NCBI GenBank assembly: GCA_038380795.1
Contig: CM076267.1
Span: 13,871,501-13,935,500 of the forward strand
DNA length: 64,000 bases
Direction of reading: 5' to 3'
Origin: Pyrocephalus nanus
Taxonomy: Eukaryota > Chordata > Aves > Passeriformes > Tyrannidae
The first letter of the stretch is position 1; each line of letters opens with the position of its first letter. The notes under the pieces were generated by a model that did not search any database, was not told the DNA's origin, and saw only the letters and a list, made by a program, of their open reading frames with translations. Both the position numbers and the translations under genes were made by a program. Positions 1 through 11,084 of the stretch are shown here, piece by piece.

Positions 1-584
1 TTTTTCCATAATGAATTTAAATGTTCAATGAATAGAGAGAGAAAGCAGGGGAGGTTAAAAAAATTATGCCAGGTATTGTGTATGTTAGAAACACAAGTGA
101 AATTAATTGTACATTTATTTCAACAAATTTGTTTTGTCAAAGATCTGTTTTTAAAGTCCCAGTCTACATCAATCTTTGTATAAGAACAGCACTCTTAATA
201 GAGTTATGTACCTGAGCAAACCTATTCAGAGGTGCTTCACCTCTACAGTTGGTATGCATGTAAGGAAAAAACAGGCAATTAAACTCTACATCAGAGTGAA
301 TTCTCTGTTCTCCCAGCTTCTTACTAGCTTGCAACTTACCTGCCTCTCAAATGCATGCCCGTGGAAGTACACACCAATAGATTTTCTTGTTGTTAATAGA
401 ACTGGCAATGTGAAACATGCTCCTGATTTCATATATATGATGGCTAACAGTGTCAAAAATACTCACAAACATAAAAGACCAGAGTAACAGTAGCAATGCT
501 GGGCTGTTCTCAGTCTAAGTGTTTAATGTTTTAAACTGCTAAATAAAGGAAGTCAAAATATTAAATTAATTTCAACAGGTTTTC
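1..584. other. Unique AT-rich noncoding sequence
   Basis: No recognisable repeat, exon or RNA gene. A 103-codon open frame at 176-487 (+) resembles no known protein and has no codon periodicity I can see, so it is treated as chance. Confidence 0.6.
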
Positions 585-757
585 CCTTTATTTGGGTGTT
601 GGGGGTTTTTTTGAGGGGGTTTTGGTGGGTTTTGTGGGGGGTGAGTTTTTTTGGTTGATTGTTTGGCTGGTTTTGTTTTGATTTTTGTTGTGTTTTGGTG
701 TTATTTTATTTAATTTTTTTTAATTTTTTTTTCTTTTTTCTTTTTTTTTTTTTTTTT
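585..757. repeat. G/T-rich low-complexity tract grading into poly-T
   Basis: The plus strand is almost pure G and T from about 585 to 690, then T-rich to 757. G runs lie at 594-596, 601-605, 615-619, 627-629 and 636-641. The minus strand reads as A/C-rich sequence of the same kind found on the plus strand at 5.7, 30.4, 36.0 and 50.1 kb. Confidence 0.85.
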
Positions 758-1305
758 ATGTAGAGGAAATTGTCTTGAATTCTCCTTTCCTAAAAGGTGA
801 CTTTCTGGAACAGGTCTTGAAAGTAACTGCATGGTGGAAAATTCCTTGTAAACATTATTAGTTGTGATATATATGGGATTGTTTAGTTCTTCTTCAATGG
901 GCAGCCAGATTGGAGTACTTCATAGACACTTTTATAAAAGGTACCTCTACGGCATAAAGAAAATCATCTTCCTAACCTGTGCTGACTGAAGGATTAGTCA
1001 TGAAAACTAAGAAGCTGAACATTTTAAGAGAGATTTGTCTAATATGTAACTAGTTCGAATGATTCACATAAAAGCTTCCTTCCTTCCCTCCCTCCTTTCA
1101 GGATAGCATTTCATAAGTTTGCTGTACAATGCTTAATATAATTTTAAAAGCCCATAAGACACACATTTCCTTTAGTCTGTTTTAATATGTTTCTGGAGAG
1201 TTTAATTATTCCTTGATTAAGTAATATAAGAAAATGGAAACATGAGCAACTGGGTAACCTTCCCTTGGAAATCTATCACTGCCTCTCAGTTTTTAGGTTT
1301 TGTTG

Positions 1306-1327
1306 TTTTTTTTTTTTTTTTTTTTTT
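1306..1327. repeat. Poly-T run (22 bp)
   Basis: Uninterrupted T homopolymer visible in the sequence. It could be a length-variable site or the tail of an unrecognised minus-strand insertion. Confidence 0.9.
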
Positions 1328-1955
1328 ACTTCTCCAATGCTTTCAGTCTGCTTTTGCATTGAATCCTTCTCATACTCCCTATCCTGATTACTTCCCTTTT
1401 CTTATGCCTTACTCCTACAATAGCCTTCAAAGAACAACAGGAAACACTCAAGCATTATACCAAGCAGAGGCCTTTCCAGTCCATTTTATCTTGCTGACCT
1501 ATGTCAGCCTCTGCTATATGGGCTCCCTGTTCTGCAGAGATATAACCACACACCCAGGAGGAGGCAAATCAAAGGCTCAAGTCCCTCTGAACTGCAAGGC
1601 TCATGTTAACCTATCTCCTACTGTGTCTGGAGCAGTCCAGATTCAATCAAGCAGGAACAACCATTCAGTAATGTAGGTCAGGATCAGAATATCAAATGGT
1701 GGGTCACCAATATTGGTTACATTTTCCTGCTTATATATATTTTTTTTTAGCTGACTCATAATCCTTTAAGGATATAGATATTTTTTTAAAAGTCACAGAG
1801 ACCCTACACCTCATAAAATTAGAGGCAGAAAGCTGAAGAAGGAAAGAGAGTAGTTCACAAGGAAATCACACAGATAAGACTCCAAGAGGGAAGGAAACTC
1901 TGAATTCAACTTTCTATTACATCATAAACACCATCATTATTTGCTGTTGAAATAT

Positions 1956-1967
1956 GGGGGGGGGGGG
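1956..1967. repeat. Poly-G run (12 bp)
   Basis: Uninterrupted run of 12 G. Long G homopolymers are rare in AT-rich sequence and error-prone in sequencing, so the exact length should be treated with caution. Confidence 0.85.
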
Positions 1968-4900
1968 TTTCTGAAAGGATTGTTTCAAAGTACCAATTAC
2001 CTAAGTTATATATATTAAAACATATATACAAGTACATATACACATGCTTCTGAAATCTTCTGAGAGCAACCTCTGTCTCCAGTCTAAATCAAATAAGATC
2101 TTATAAGATTCTTATCAGATGTGACCAAAACACAATTTGAGGTTGACGACACCTTCCAACTATGGTGAAGTTGAAATTTGTTGTCTTCAGTTGAAGATTA
2201 GCAGAATCAGAAGTAATTTGTAAAATCTATTGTTCTTTAAAGTTGTTAAAAACTATGTTGTGTGAAATTCAGGAGATTCAGAGCATTCTTGCTACTGTCT
2301 GTGGTACACAGGGCCAAAATAGACATACACAACTTTTCTGTTTTCTGGATACTAAATGAAAACCAGCACTTGACAAGTTGCAAGTATATATTTTTTCAAA
2401 ATGCACAGAAAACAAAAGTGCTTTGTATCAGTAAATTCTTCAGAAATACTGTAATTTTGTAATTGAAATAGAGATCACTTTTTTCTATATCAGCACTGGA
2501 ATTACTGGAATTTTTCAGTGAGTGAAGTTCTTCATTTCATCTTTAAATTGACTGTTTACTAATTAAAACTAATTATAATATAAATGTCAAAACAAAACAC
2601 TGAAATAAAATGTTTGAACCTTATGAGGAAAAGACAGTTTACTCAGGTAAAACTTCCCTCATAAATTGTATGATAACATAAGTTTTCAGTTTATTGAGTA
2701 CCAAAACAAATTTGGAAATATTGAACTCGCCCACAGTGGAAATTAAAAGTTTAAGACAAGAAGTCCAGACTCAACACTTTTTGCATCATCTTACATTGAA
2801 GACCACTGCATTTTAAATAGGGAATTTCAGAGATAAAATTGGTTCAACTTCATTACTTTATCTTCTCATGCAAATACATGCAATGTTGCTTTTCTGATCG
2901 ATTTATAAACATTGTGTGTTAGGCAGAGCTTGAAGTCATCAGTCATTTTACAATAGAAAGATGATATATGAACACAAGAACATCAAGAGTACAAGAAAAA
3001 AAATTGGTGCTCTTGAATCAGACACTTCAAAATAAAATACATGAGGTTGAGATCAAGAAAGATAGCCTTACTATTTCACTGTTCTCTTCACAAAAAAAGA
3101 TGCAAATAGGAAGAAACACGGTTCCCAGAGGAAAGAGGCACTTGCTAAGCCTAAAGACTTTCTCAGGCTCTGTAGATAAGTATTGCAGATCATAATGAGG
3201 ATTATTTTACAGAGCTGTGAGTCTCATGCATTCTCTCTGGATTCCAGGTATGGAAGCATCCATATACCACTAGATGGAAAAAGAAAGTCTCTGTAGATAT
3301 TTAAAAATTATTCCAAATAAGGACACCAAACTTAAAACTAGAAGCATGTTAAAATATACCTGTTGGGGCAGCTGCAAACATGCTCTGGAGGACATTACTG
3401 CATCAGCACACATTGCTTGCAGAAGGGTAATAGATCACTGGACAAAGAACAAGCAAAATTGTAATGGACACCACTCAGCATAAAGTTTGCCACTATAAGA
3501 TGCATGTTTTAGCTGATTCCAGAATATCCCTTTAAGAAGTAAGACACAGTGGAATTAATAATGGCAAAGAAAAACATAGGTAGTGATAGATGTTTAATTA
3601 ACACTGAAGAGACATGAAGTCAGAACTGAGTGGTAGGAGAAGAGAGGTATTAAGGTGAGGGCTGAAATAGAATCCCCTTCCTCACAGGACTTTAACACTC
3701 CTATTAAAAAATCAACACTGAAGATGATTTTAAACACCCCAATAATTTACTGTTAACAATGCATATGCAACTGAAATTTTAATCTTTGTATTTGCATACT
3801 CTAGTCTTTTACCCTGCTCATGCCTTTGGGAAAAGATTTTTCATTCACTCTAGTAGTACTTGGAGCTTTCCATGTGTAAGTATGTATTTTGGTCCCTGTA
3901 ACTCCTATCTATAAGTAAAGTCAATTTAGCACATCATTAAAATCTGCATAGGAAGAACAACTGCACTTTAAAGCAATGATGCACCTCAGTCACTATTGCT
4001 AAGGTGGGGACAGGGATTTGTATTACCCAGGAGTAGTACAATGAGCAAAGCTTGCTGCTTTAAATCCAGAAGTATTTTTCAAATGGTAGTGCACAGCAAT
4101 AGATATTTTACTAACCAATCCAAATGTATTAAAGGAAGCTTATAAGGCACATGAAGTTATTGAAAATTTAATCCATGCTTTATTGCCTCTGGAGTCCTGC
4201 CACAATCATAAATGCTGAAAGCATAACAAAAAAAAATAGGTTTTGGTGTGTTTTTTTTTAATATTTGTCTTTTAAAAGAGGGGGGGAAGAGAGGGAGAAA
4301 TGCATTGGAAACTATTGTTATTCTGACAGAGTTTTCACTGCTTGTTTAATTTAGTTCATGGACTCTGTCCCCTTATAATTCCCTTGTCATCCAGAATCTA
4401 TTATGGAAAGCTAATGCCCTCATGGCACCATCTGGCATTATTTAATATGTAACACCATCTTATAAATCAAATTATAATTTATAATTAATCAAACAATTTG
4501 TATTTTTAACAATCAAAATCTCTATTAGAAAAAACCTTGTACTTATTAATGTTCCATACCATTAGAAAAATATTTACAATCTGCAGTTGTTCTTTTTTAC
4601 TCTTTGGCTTCTTGAAGACAAAGGCTTTTTTTACAAAAACAGATATTAACTAAAATGCATCTTAAAATATAGTACAAGAATTTTTCCAAAGTTTTGTAGA
4701 AATATGCCATCCAAAGTACTGGATGTTTTAGAAAATTTTAGAAATTAGTTCAAATAGACAGTTGAATGGAATTGGTTTTCAGCTCTACTCACTAACTGTA
4801 TCAGTCATAGACACTTCTGTGTTCTGCATCATTGGGATCATCAGCAGGAATTCTCTCCTCCAGTTTAAGTATCCCACCCTTACTATCTAATGTATCCAGC

Positions 4901-5732
4901 TGTATCCAAGGAGGAATATTTTTACCAATTAGGTGCTGCTTATGCCTATTTATTATTTTGTCTTTCTTTCATAAAAATATGTGTTTTACCATAAAATGGA
5001 GCACAATCTTTTTTCTTTTTGTTTTTTTATTTGTTTGGGATGATTGATCTGGGATTTAACAAGAGAGCTAGAAAGCAAAGGCCAGAGATGAAAAATTACT
5101 GATATTTGCACCATCACAGTCTGAATTCTGGGTACTACAGCATCAAGGGCACAAGTAGTGCACAAATACACATAAAGAAAATAGTTACAGAAATCTGAAC
5201 ACTCTACTCTTGTAAAACTTCTATCTAAGACAGTAAGTCTGACTGCAAGGGACTTCACTTTCTCACTCCATGAACTACTGCCAGAGGCTGCAAGACAAAG
5301 AAGGGCTTTCAAGAAGTTCATGAGAATTGCAGAAATGGGAATAAGATCACCAAGCATCTTACAGGAATTCCTGATAATCTTCTTACCTTAAAAAAGCACA
5401 GGAGAGGGGAGAAGAGAAGGAGAATACAGACTGTCTGGGGCCATGCTTTAGCTACCTTCAGTGGCACAAACTGGAGCAGATGTCTATCGCTCCTCATCTG
5501 CCTCTGTGTGAAAAACCATGGCCTTAACCCTGTGGGGAGCCACCCTTGAGCCAAGTTTAATACTAAATGCATGTTGACAGGCACAGTTTTGAGGCAAAGT
5601 GATGAAAAGAAGAGAAAAATCTGAGGAAGTGCTCTGAATCTGGCCGATGTCCCCAACCACATATCCCTCCTGAGCTGACAGGGAAGGAGGTACCATACCA
5701 GGTGTTCATGTCAGTCTGGTTGACCAATGACC

Positions 5733-5840
5733 AAAAAATAAAAAAAAAAAACCACACAAAAAAAACCCCCAAACAAACAAACAAAAAAAAACAAAACAAA
5801 AACCCCAAAAACAAACCCAAAACAAACAAACAAAAAACAC
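5733..5840. repeat. A/C-rich low-complexity tract, AAAC/AAACA units
   Basis: About 108 bp made almost wholly of A and C on the plus strand, beginning with a near-pure A run at 5733-5751 and continuing as AAAC and AAAAC units. It creates artificial Lys/Asn/Thr-rich frames on the plus strand and Phe/Cys/Val-rich frames on the minus strand. These should not be taken as genes. Confidence 0.9.
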
Positions 5841-8194
5841 CCAATAAATTTTGCATCTACTTTCTCATTCTAGCCTCAAACCTGTGCATTTTATCTAAAA
5901 GTTCCTTCAAAGTCCAAAATCTGTTTCTGTGAGACGTTCATAACCATTTACTTAACGGTTTTGCATGGCAAAAAGAAGACTTTATGGGGCTTTTAAAATG
6001 CACCTTGGATGTTCCAGCTCGTATTAATCTTAAAAATTCTCATTTTTCACCCTTCCATAGATCTTTATTACTAAGATACACAAGAAACAGGAACGTCAAA
6101 GAGTGTTTAAAGTGATGTTCCTCTGCTACTTTCACTGCATGCAAACATAATCCTCTTCTTGTAATGTCATGGTTAGTGCTTGCAAACAAAAGAGATTAAT
6201 TTGTCAGAAACAGAGGATTACACATTTAACAGGGGCACAGTCAGGTGAACAGGGCATACCCCTGGGAAGGCAGCTCCACCGTCACGCAGATCTAACCCAC
6301 CGGGTCATTCACGGAGATTATATGAGGCAAGAGCTGAGATAACCAGTGTAAAGAAAAAAACACAGAGATAATGTTAGACATTCCAATATCATTTGACTTT
6401 AAAAGCATACAGTGAGGTTACTGTGGAGAAAGGAGAAGTGATTTGCAAAAGCAGGGTCGCTGAGCTAATGCTGATCTAAGGTACCATGTTAACACTAAGT
6501 GACACCACACAAATATGACATTTAAATTCTCTCTCCCATTAACTCTTGCCTTTAAGGACTGACATCATGCTATTCCTCAGTTTTATGAAAGAGAGGAATC
6601 CCAATGGTCAGCCACAGCAAGGAGCGAAGTGGGTGAGATACATGGGACCCCAAGTAAAGTGCCTGTGAAAGGCAACAGCTCCCAAATGTAAATGGATTGG
6701 CAGCTGCTGCCTCTGGCAGGAACCACAAAGCCTTAGAGAGATAACAGGTGGCATTGGGCTTCTTTGAGAGGCAAAACCCCTCTCTTAATCTCAAACACTC
6801 CAGAAAACCTATCTCAGATCATACTGGAGGAAGGAGGGAAGAATATCACTGTAGAAAAAGACTTTCTGTACAAAGAGTAAAGCATCCTTCCACGCTCTGC
6901 CAGCGCAACAAGGATTGTAGAAAAGAGAAGTACATGTGAGTTATTTATCTTGAAATCCATCTGTATTTCCCACCCACCACCACCCTTCCATCACCCTCTG
7001 GAGCTTTTATTTACTGTGTAACAAGTCAACTAAGGGGCCAAAACAGTGCACAAAAGGTACCTTTTGCAAAGTCTGTTACAAATACTAGTCAGGCACAGAA
7101 AAGTCCCTTGCCTGTTTTAGTACACAAACAGTCCACAGTTGCCAGCTGCCAAAGCACCCACAACAGCACCCCTGAGAGCAAGCAGCTCAGTGGCTGGGAC
7201 TCTTTCCTGCAGTCAGTACCCTTGTGTTTGCACAAGGTTTCCTTGGGCAAAAAATGTGATTCATTAAGCAGGAGATTGTGGAAATGGGCTCATATATAGT
7301 GAGGCAAATCCTTGCATTGTTTTCTGGTCTGTATGATTTGTGATGTATGTCACATTCAGTACATTTGAGTGTTCAGGAACTTTGAGTTTAGTCACATGGA
7401 AGACTCATTATAGCCTTCCGGGGAGCAGAACTTCAACACCTTAAGCCAAGAAGCAGTTTTTACCAAGTGGACATATAGCTAAGGTTACAGAAAGATGTTT
7501 TAGAGGGAATGGATGAACTAGCCAAGGAACCTGTGCATTTCAGATCTGTGTAAAGTGAACTGCTCAGCTGCAGGTTTGTGTTGGCTCTTTGATACTGGGG
7601 CAGTGAGTGGGGAACAAACCAGGCTTCAGGCTTTGTAATACAGCCAAAGGGAAAGATGATTCACCATTTGTTGAAATGTAGGCACTGGCAGCTAACCATG
7701 TACAGCCCAGAGTGGAAATCCCATAAGTGGATGACAGAAAATTCTATTGAAGGATTTGGGATATCCTTGAATGCTGAATGCAAAATACAGTCTGTCCTAA
7801 ATTAAAAACCGCGATTTAATTTGCTTACTTCTATATTTAAATGAAGCTCTTTTGCTCTTTCAGTTTGGGAACTCATGAAGAGCATGGGCTTTTGAACACC
7901 TCAACTTCCCAGGGAAGTTTTACTCTGCAGTTCAAATATGTAGGTAAAACCCCTTTCAGTTTCGATAACTGGAGCACTTGACTTTTTGTTCAAATCTTGT
8001 GCATTAAGTCTTTCATGAATTGGCATCTAGAGGAGTATGTGTATCACTGCTAACAATGGCATACTGTATATGATTGCAGGAAGAGAATGCCTACAAACCT
8101 GCAGGTTAGTCTGCTGCTAATTTATTGCTTCTGGCATCACTTTCTGCCTTAAATACTATACAAATTTACTTTTCAGATACTCTTTGAGTAAATA
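5841..8194. other. Noncoding sequence, mostly unique
   Basis: No exon recognised. One possible minus-strand MIR-like fragment is listed separately at about 6410-6480. The rest has no feature I can support. Confidence 0.55.
6410..6480 (-). repeat. Possible MIR-like SINE fragment
   Basis: Read on the plus strand, AGTGATTTGCAAAAGCAGGG followed by CTGAGCTAATGC resembles the reverse complement of the MIR segment 'AAGTGACTTGCCCAAGGTCACACAGCGAGC'-type core in outline. The match is short and diverged, and the lack of a clear flanking 'GGGGAAACTGAGGC' box weakens it. Confidence 0.3.
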
Positions 8195-8440
8195 TACGTC
8201 TACTGGGGAATATTTTATCAGATGGACATTTCAATGAAATATTTTATTTCTAAGGTAGGACAAATGGAAAAAGCTAAAGAAATATGCTGATAATAAAATA
8301 AACAGTCAAGGAAATCACTTTCATAGCAGCTGCATGAATGACTTGCAGAAAAGAATAAATTTTGTTTATAAATAAGCATATGAGGATAACATTATTATAT
8401 ATTTTTAATTGAAACCTGTAACACCAGAAAGATTTTTATC
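8195..8440 (+). repeat. Copy A of a diverged local repeat pair
   Basis: This stretch aligns by eye, with small gaps, to 9720-9970 in the same orientation. Shared blocks in the same order include ATCAGATGG, AAATATTTTA followed by TTCTAAG, AAAGAAATA, ATAATAAAA, AGAATAAATTTT, TATAAATAA and GATAACATTA or GAATAACATTA. The family is not one I recognise. It may be an ancient dispersed repeat or an old tandem duplication. There is no ORF. Confidence 0.7.
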
Positions 8441-9719
8441 TCCTACATTTTAACTTTTTTTTTTTTTTCTCCTGTGAAAAAAATTCAGGAAGAAGGTGAG
8501 GGTGAATATGTGCAAAGCACAAGGTATTAAGTAAAAGATATAAGACTGCCTGCTTAATGTTTACCTATTTGCTGTCAGAAGTACAGGTCTAACTCTCCAG
8601 AAATACACCCAATTTATGTATGCACAAGCAAAACCAGGATCCCACTGGCATTACTGAGAGCATCTGAACCTAATGGAGAGCAGCAGCTCAGAATGATGAC
8701 AACAGGATGTTGCAGAAGAAATGCTGTGAGCTGGGGGCAGCTCTGAGACCCACCAGAGAATAGGTTTTGTTAGGCCCTGTTCTACCATCAGGCAAGGAAA
8801 TTCACTCTAAAGCCACAATCACATGCTGGGTTTTCTCTATTTAGTTTGAAGTGGGCAAAAAGCAGTTTCACAATATGCCTGAGAGAGCATCTGGCACCAT
8901 GACTGTTCAGGCTGGCTTTTACTCATTTCTCTCACTTACTCTAATCAGCAGTTTCTGTGCCAGACCCAGGAGGTCTCAACCTCTCTGCATCTCCTGGGCC
9001 TCCATCAGCCCCTTTGGTGTGTGTGCCTCCTTCCCAGGCTGCTCTGTGCACATTGCCCAAGGCCTCCCCCACCAGGAAGGTGAACCCCAATTGTTCCCCT
9101 TCTGCACAGAGTGGCACAGTGGGAAGCAAAGTTTACTCGGCTGGGAATCAAGATTGAGAATGAAGGGAGAGGCAAGACAGGAAAAGAACCTAAATTCTTC
9201 TATTTCTGACCTGTTCCTGTAATGGTGTGAAAGAACTGTAATGAAGAACTAGATAGCAGAGCTTAAATAGCTTTTATGACTCAACTTCACATTGCTTTCT
9301 CTTACATGGTTTAATTGCCTTGGAAATTTGACTTCGCGTTTTCTTCTTAATGTATGCAATGGTTTTTCTAGGACAATTGCAAAATCCCTGTTTTTCATGA
9401 CTTCTTTTTTTTTTTTTAACTTAAAATAGATGACATACCCTAAACCTTAATTTGATTTAACATTTATATGCTGGGTGAAAATTAATATCAAAGTATTAAT
9501 TTCCAACTGCCTAAAATCTAAAGCAGCATTGTGTTTAATGGAGACACAATTTGCATGTGTCCAGTTTATACTGTAAATAAAATTTTCTTAATCACCCTAG
9601 GGAAGTAATTCACTCCTTTCACTTATAAATCGCATAAACCTCTATCACAGTTATGCTGTGGCACACTGTCTGAAAATGTTATATGCCTTCACTTCTCCAA
9701 TGCTACTTCGGAAATATAT
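8441..9719. other. Noncoding spacer between repeat copies
   Basis: T runs at 8455-8468 and 9405-9417. A somewhat more GC-rich pocket lies at about 8690-9180 and holds overlapping chance frames on both strands, up to 123 codons at 8851-9222 (+). None resembles a known protein. Confidence 0.55.
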
Positions 9720-9970
9720 TCTGAAGCTAGCAGAAAAAATGTTTCATCAGATGGTCAGCTTGGTAAAATATTTTACTTCTAAGAGGGGATGAACATCAGG
9801 CAATGAAAGAAATACAGCTATAATAAAAGACACATGCAGTGAAAAGGCTGTGGTAAAATCAGCATAAATGTCACCCCCCCAACAGAATAAATTTTCTCTA
9901 TAAATAAATACAGTGAGAATAACATTAATATCTTTAGCTGAGAGTGGGAAAGTGTAAGAACAGTAAAAAA
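9720..9970 (+). repeat. Copy B of a diverged local repeat pair
   Basis: Partner of 8195-8440 in direct orientation, offset by about 1.52 kb. The conserved blocks keep their order, with substitutions and small indels throughout, which indicates an old duplication or two insertions of one old family. A C-run (CACCCCCC region near 9870-9880) sits in a gap of the alignment. Confidence 0.7.
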
Positions 9971-10769
9971 GTGCTTTTATATAAACATACTTTTCTCTTC
10001 TAGTGCAGGAGATATGGGATAAGAGTTATAGTACTTATTTAATTCCAGCTTGTTCCATGGTGATTTTTCAAATGAGGCAGAAGGTGGCCACTCCCATGTA
10101 ACTCAGAAAAGATGGGGCCAAACCTTGTCTCCCAGTTAGCAGAGTTCCTACTGACCTAGTGCATGGTACCATATGGTTTTATGCACATCTTTAGACTCTC
10201 ATTTCCCTCCTCTCTGTCTTGTTTGTTGAGAGGGTTTGGAGTTTAAGGCCTTAATTAAACATATGCACACCACCTCTCCCACCCAGCACTTCCAGGAGAT
10301 CACAAATCAGAGTGATGGGTATTTGCATTCTATATTATGTTTGATGGTGAAACTGAATCTGAGACAACTGGGAGAATATTAGCAATTTATTTTTTAAGTA
10401 TTGGGGGTTTTTTTAAATTTATTTTTAAAGTTTTTACAACTAACCAACACACCACTAGGAGAGTGGGACAGGAGTTTGATTAAGTGGAAAGAGAACTAAT
10501 ATAAATAAGATTGATAAGATGAAAAATACAGCAGAAAAACAAGCATCAGACAATACTTATACCTGCTAGCAAACAAAATTAAACCCTCTGTTCTAATAAG
10601 ACTAGTGATAGTCATGATGGGAAGATATTTGTAGGACACTGCTGAAGTAAAAGGAATCTAGTCTATGCTGGTAACAGAAGATAAGGGAAAGGAAGAGAAG
10701 AAAGAAGAAAAGCTGAAAAGCTGGACAAAGCATCAGGAAGAGAGTCTTGCTGTTGCTATGTTAGTTTCT
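9971..10769. other. Noncoding sequence, nothing specific recognised
   Basis: No gene-like content. The stretch around 10100-10165 (GGGGCCAAACCTTGTCTCCC and following) faintly recalls old sauropsid interspersed repeats of the 'GGCCAGATCCTGA...' kind, but not firmly enough to call. Confidence 0.5.
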
Positions 10770-10896
10770 TTGCTGGATAGAGGAGTTAGGGTATTTGTTA
10801 AGACTTGGAAGACCTGCATTCAATTCCCTGATTTAATCTTAAGCCCTCCTGTCACTCTGAAAAAATTAACTGGGCTCAGATCTTTAAATGTACCTT
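10770..10896 (+). repeat. MIR-like SINE relic
   Basis: The order of blocks matches the 5' to middle part of sauropsid MIR elements. GAGTTAGGGTATTTGTTA corresponds to the 'GGTTAGGGTACTAGCC' box. Next comes ACTTGGAAGACCTGCATTCA followed by ATTCCCTG, corresponding to 'CTTGGGAGACCTGGGTTCAATTCCCTG'. A decayed 'TGTGACCTTGGGCAAGTCAC' zone follows. It is noncoding and of tRNA-derived SINE ancestry; the original Pol III promoter is decayed. Confidence 0.6.
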
Positions 10897-11066
10897 AGAC
10901 TACCAACTAATGCTGATTTCAAGAATATATTGACTGAAAAAGTCAGATAAAATTAAAATGAAATTAAAGTTGCTGAAGCAAACAGAGTGGAATAACAACC
11001 AAATTAGAAGGACCAAATGTAAATACAAAATTAAACCCCAGGCAATTTTGCTTGCTTTGTTTAAAG

Positions 11067-11084
11067 AAAAAAAAAAAAAAAAAA
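11067..11084. repeat. Poly-A run (18 bp)
   Basis: Uninterrupted A homopolymer. No upstream gene-derived (processed) sequence was recognised that would make it a retrocopy tail. Confidence 0.85.

Larger units (their letters stand above)
758..5732. other. Unique noncoding sequence with short homopolymers
   Basis: No gene or named interspersed repeat recognised. Contains a C/T-rich patch at 1075-1099, a 22-bp T run at 1306-1327, a 12-bp G run at 1956-1967 and a perfect 12-bp AT palindrome at 4469-4480. The 144-codon frame at 1242-1676 (+) runs through the T run as poly-Phe and is unlikely to be translated. The part at about 4130-4500 has balanced, non-repetitive AT-rich texture and is raised as a conserved-element candidate. 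Confidence 0.55.

Noticed and set aside
1242..1676. 144-codon frame with a hydrophobic stretch resembling a signal peptide or membrane segment
   Set aside because: The hydrophobic stretch is encoded by the 22-bp T run. The rest has no motif, and a run of T is a better explanation than a signal peptide.
5563..5856. Minus-strand frame rich in Phe, Leu and Cys
   Set aside because: It lies over the complement of the A/C-rich tract at 5733-5840, so this is a composition artefact.
11067..11084. Poly-A run considered as the tail of a processed pseudogene
   Set aside because: No gene-derived sequence or polyadenylation signal was recognised immediately upstream.
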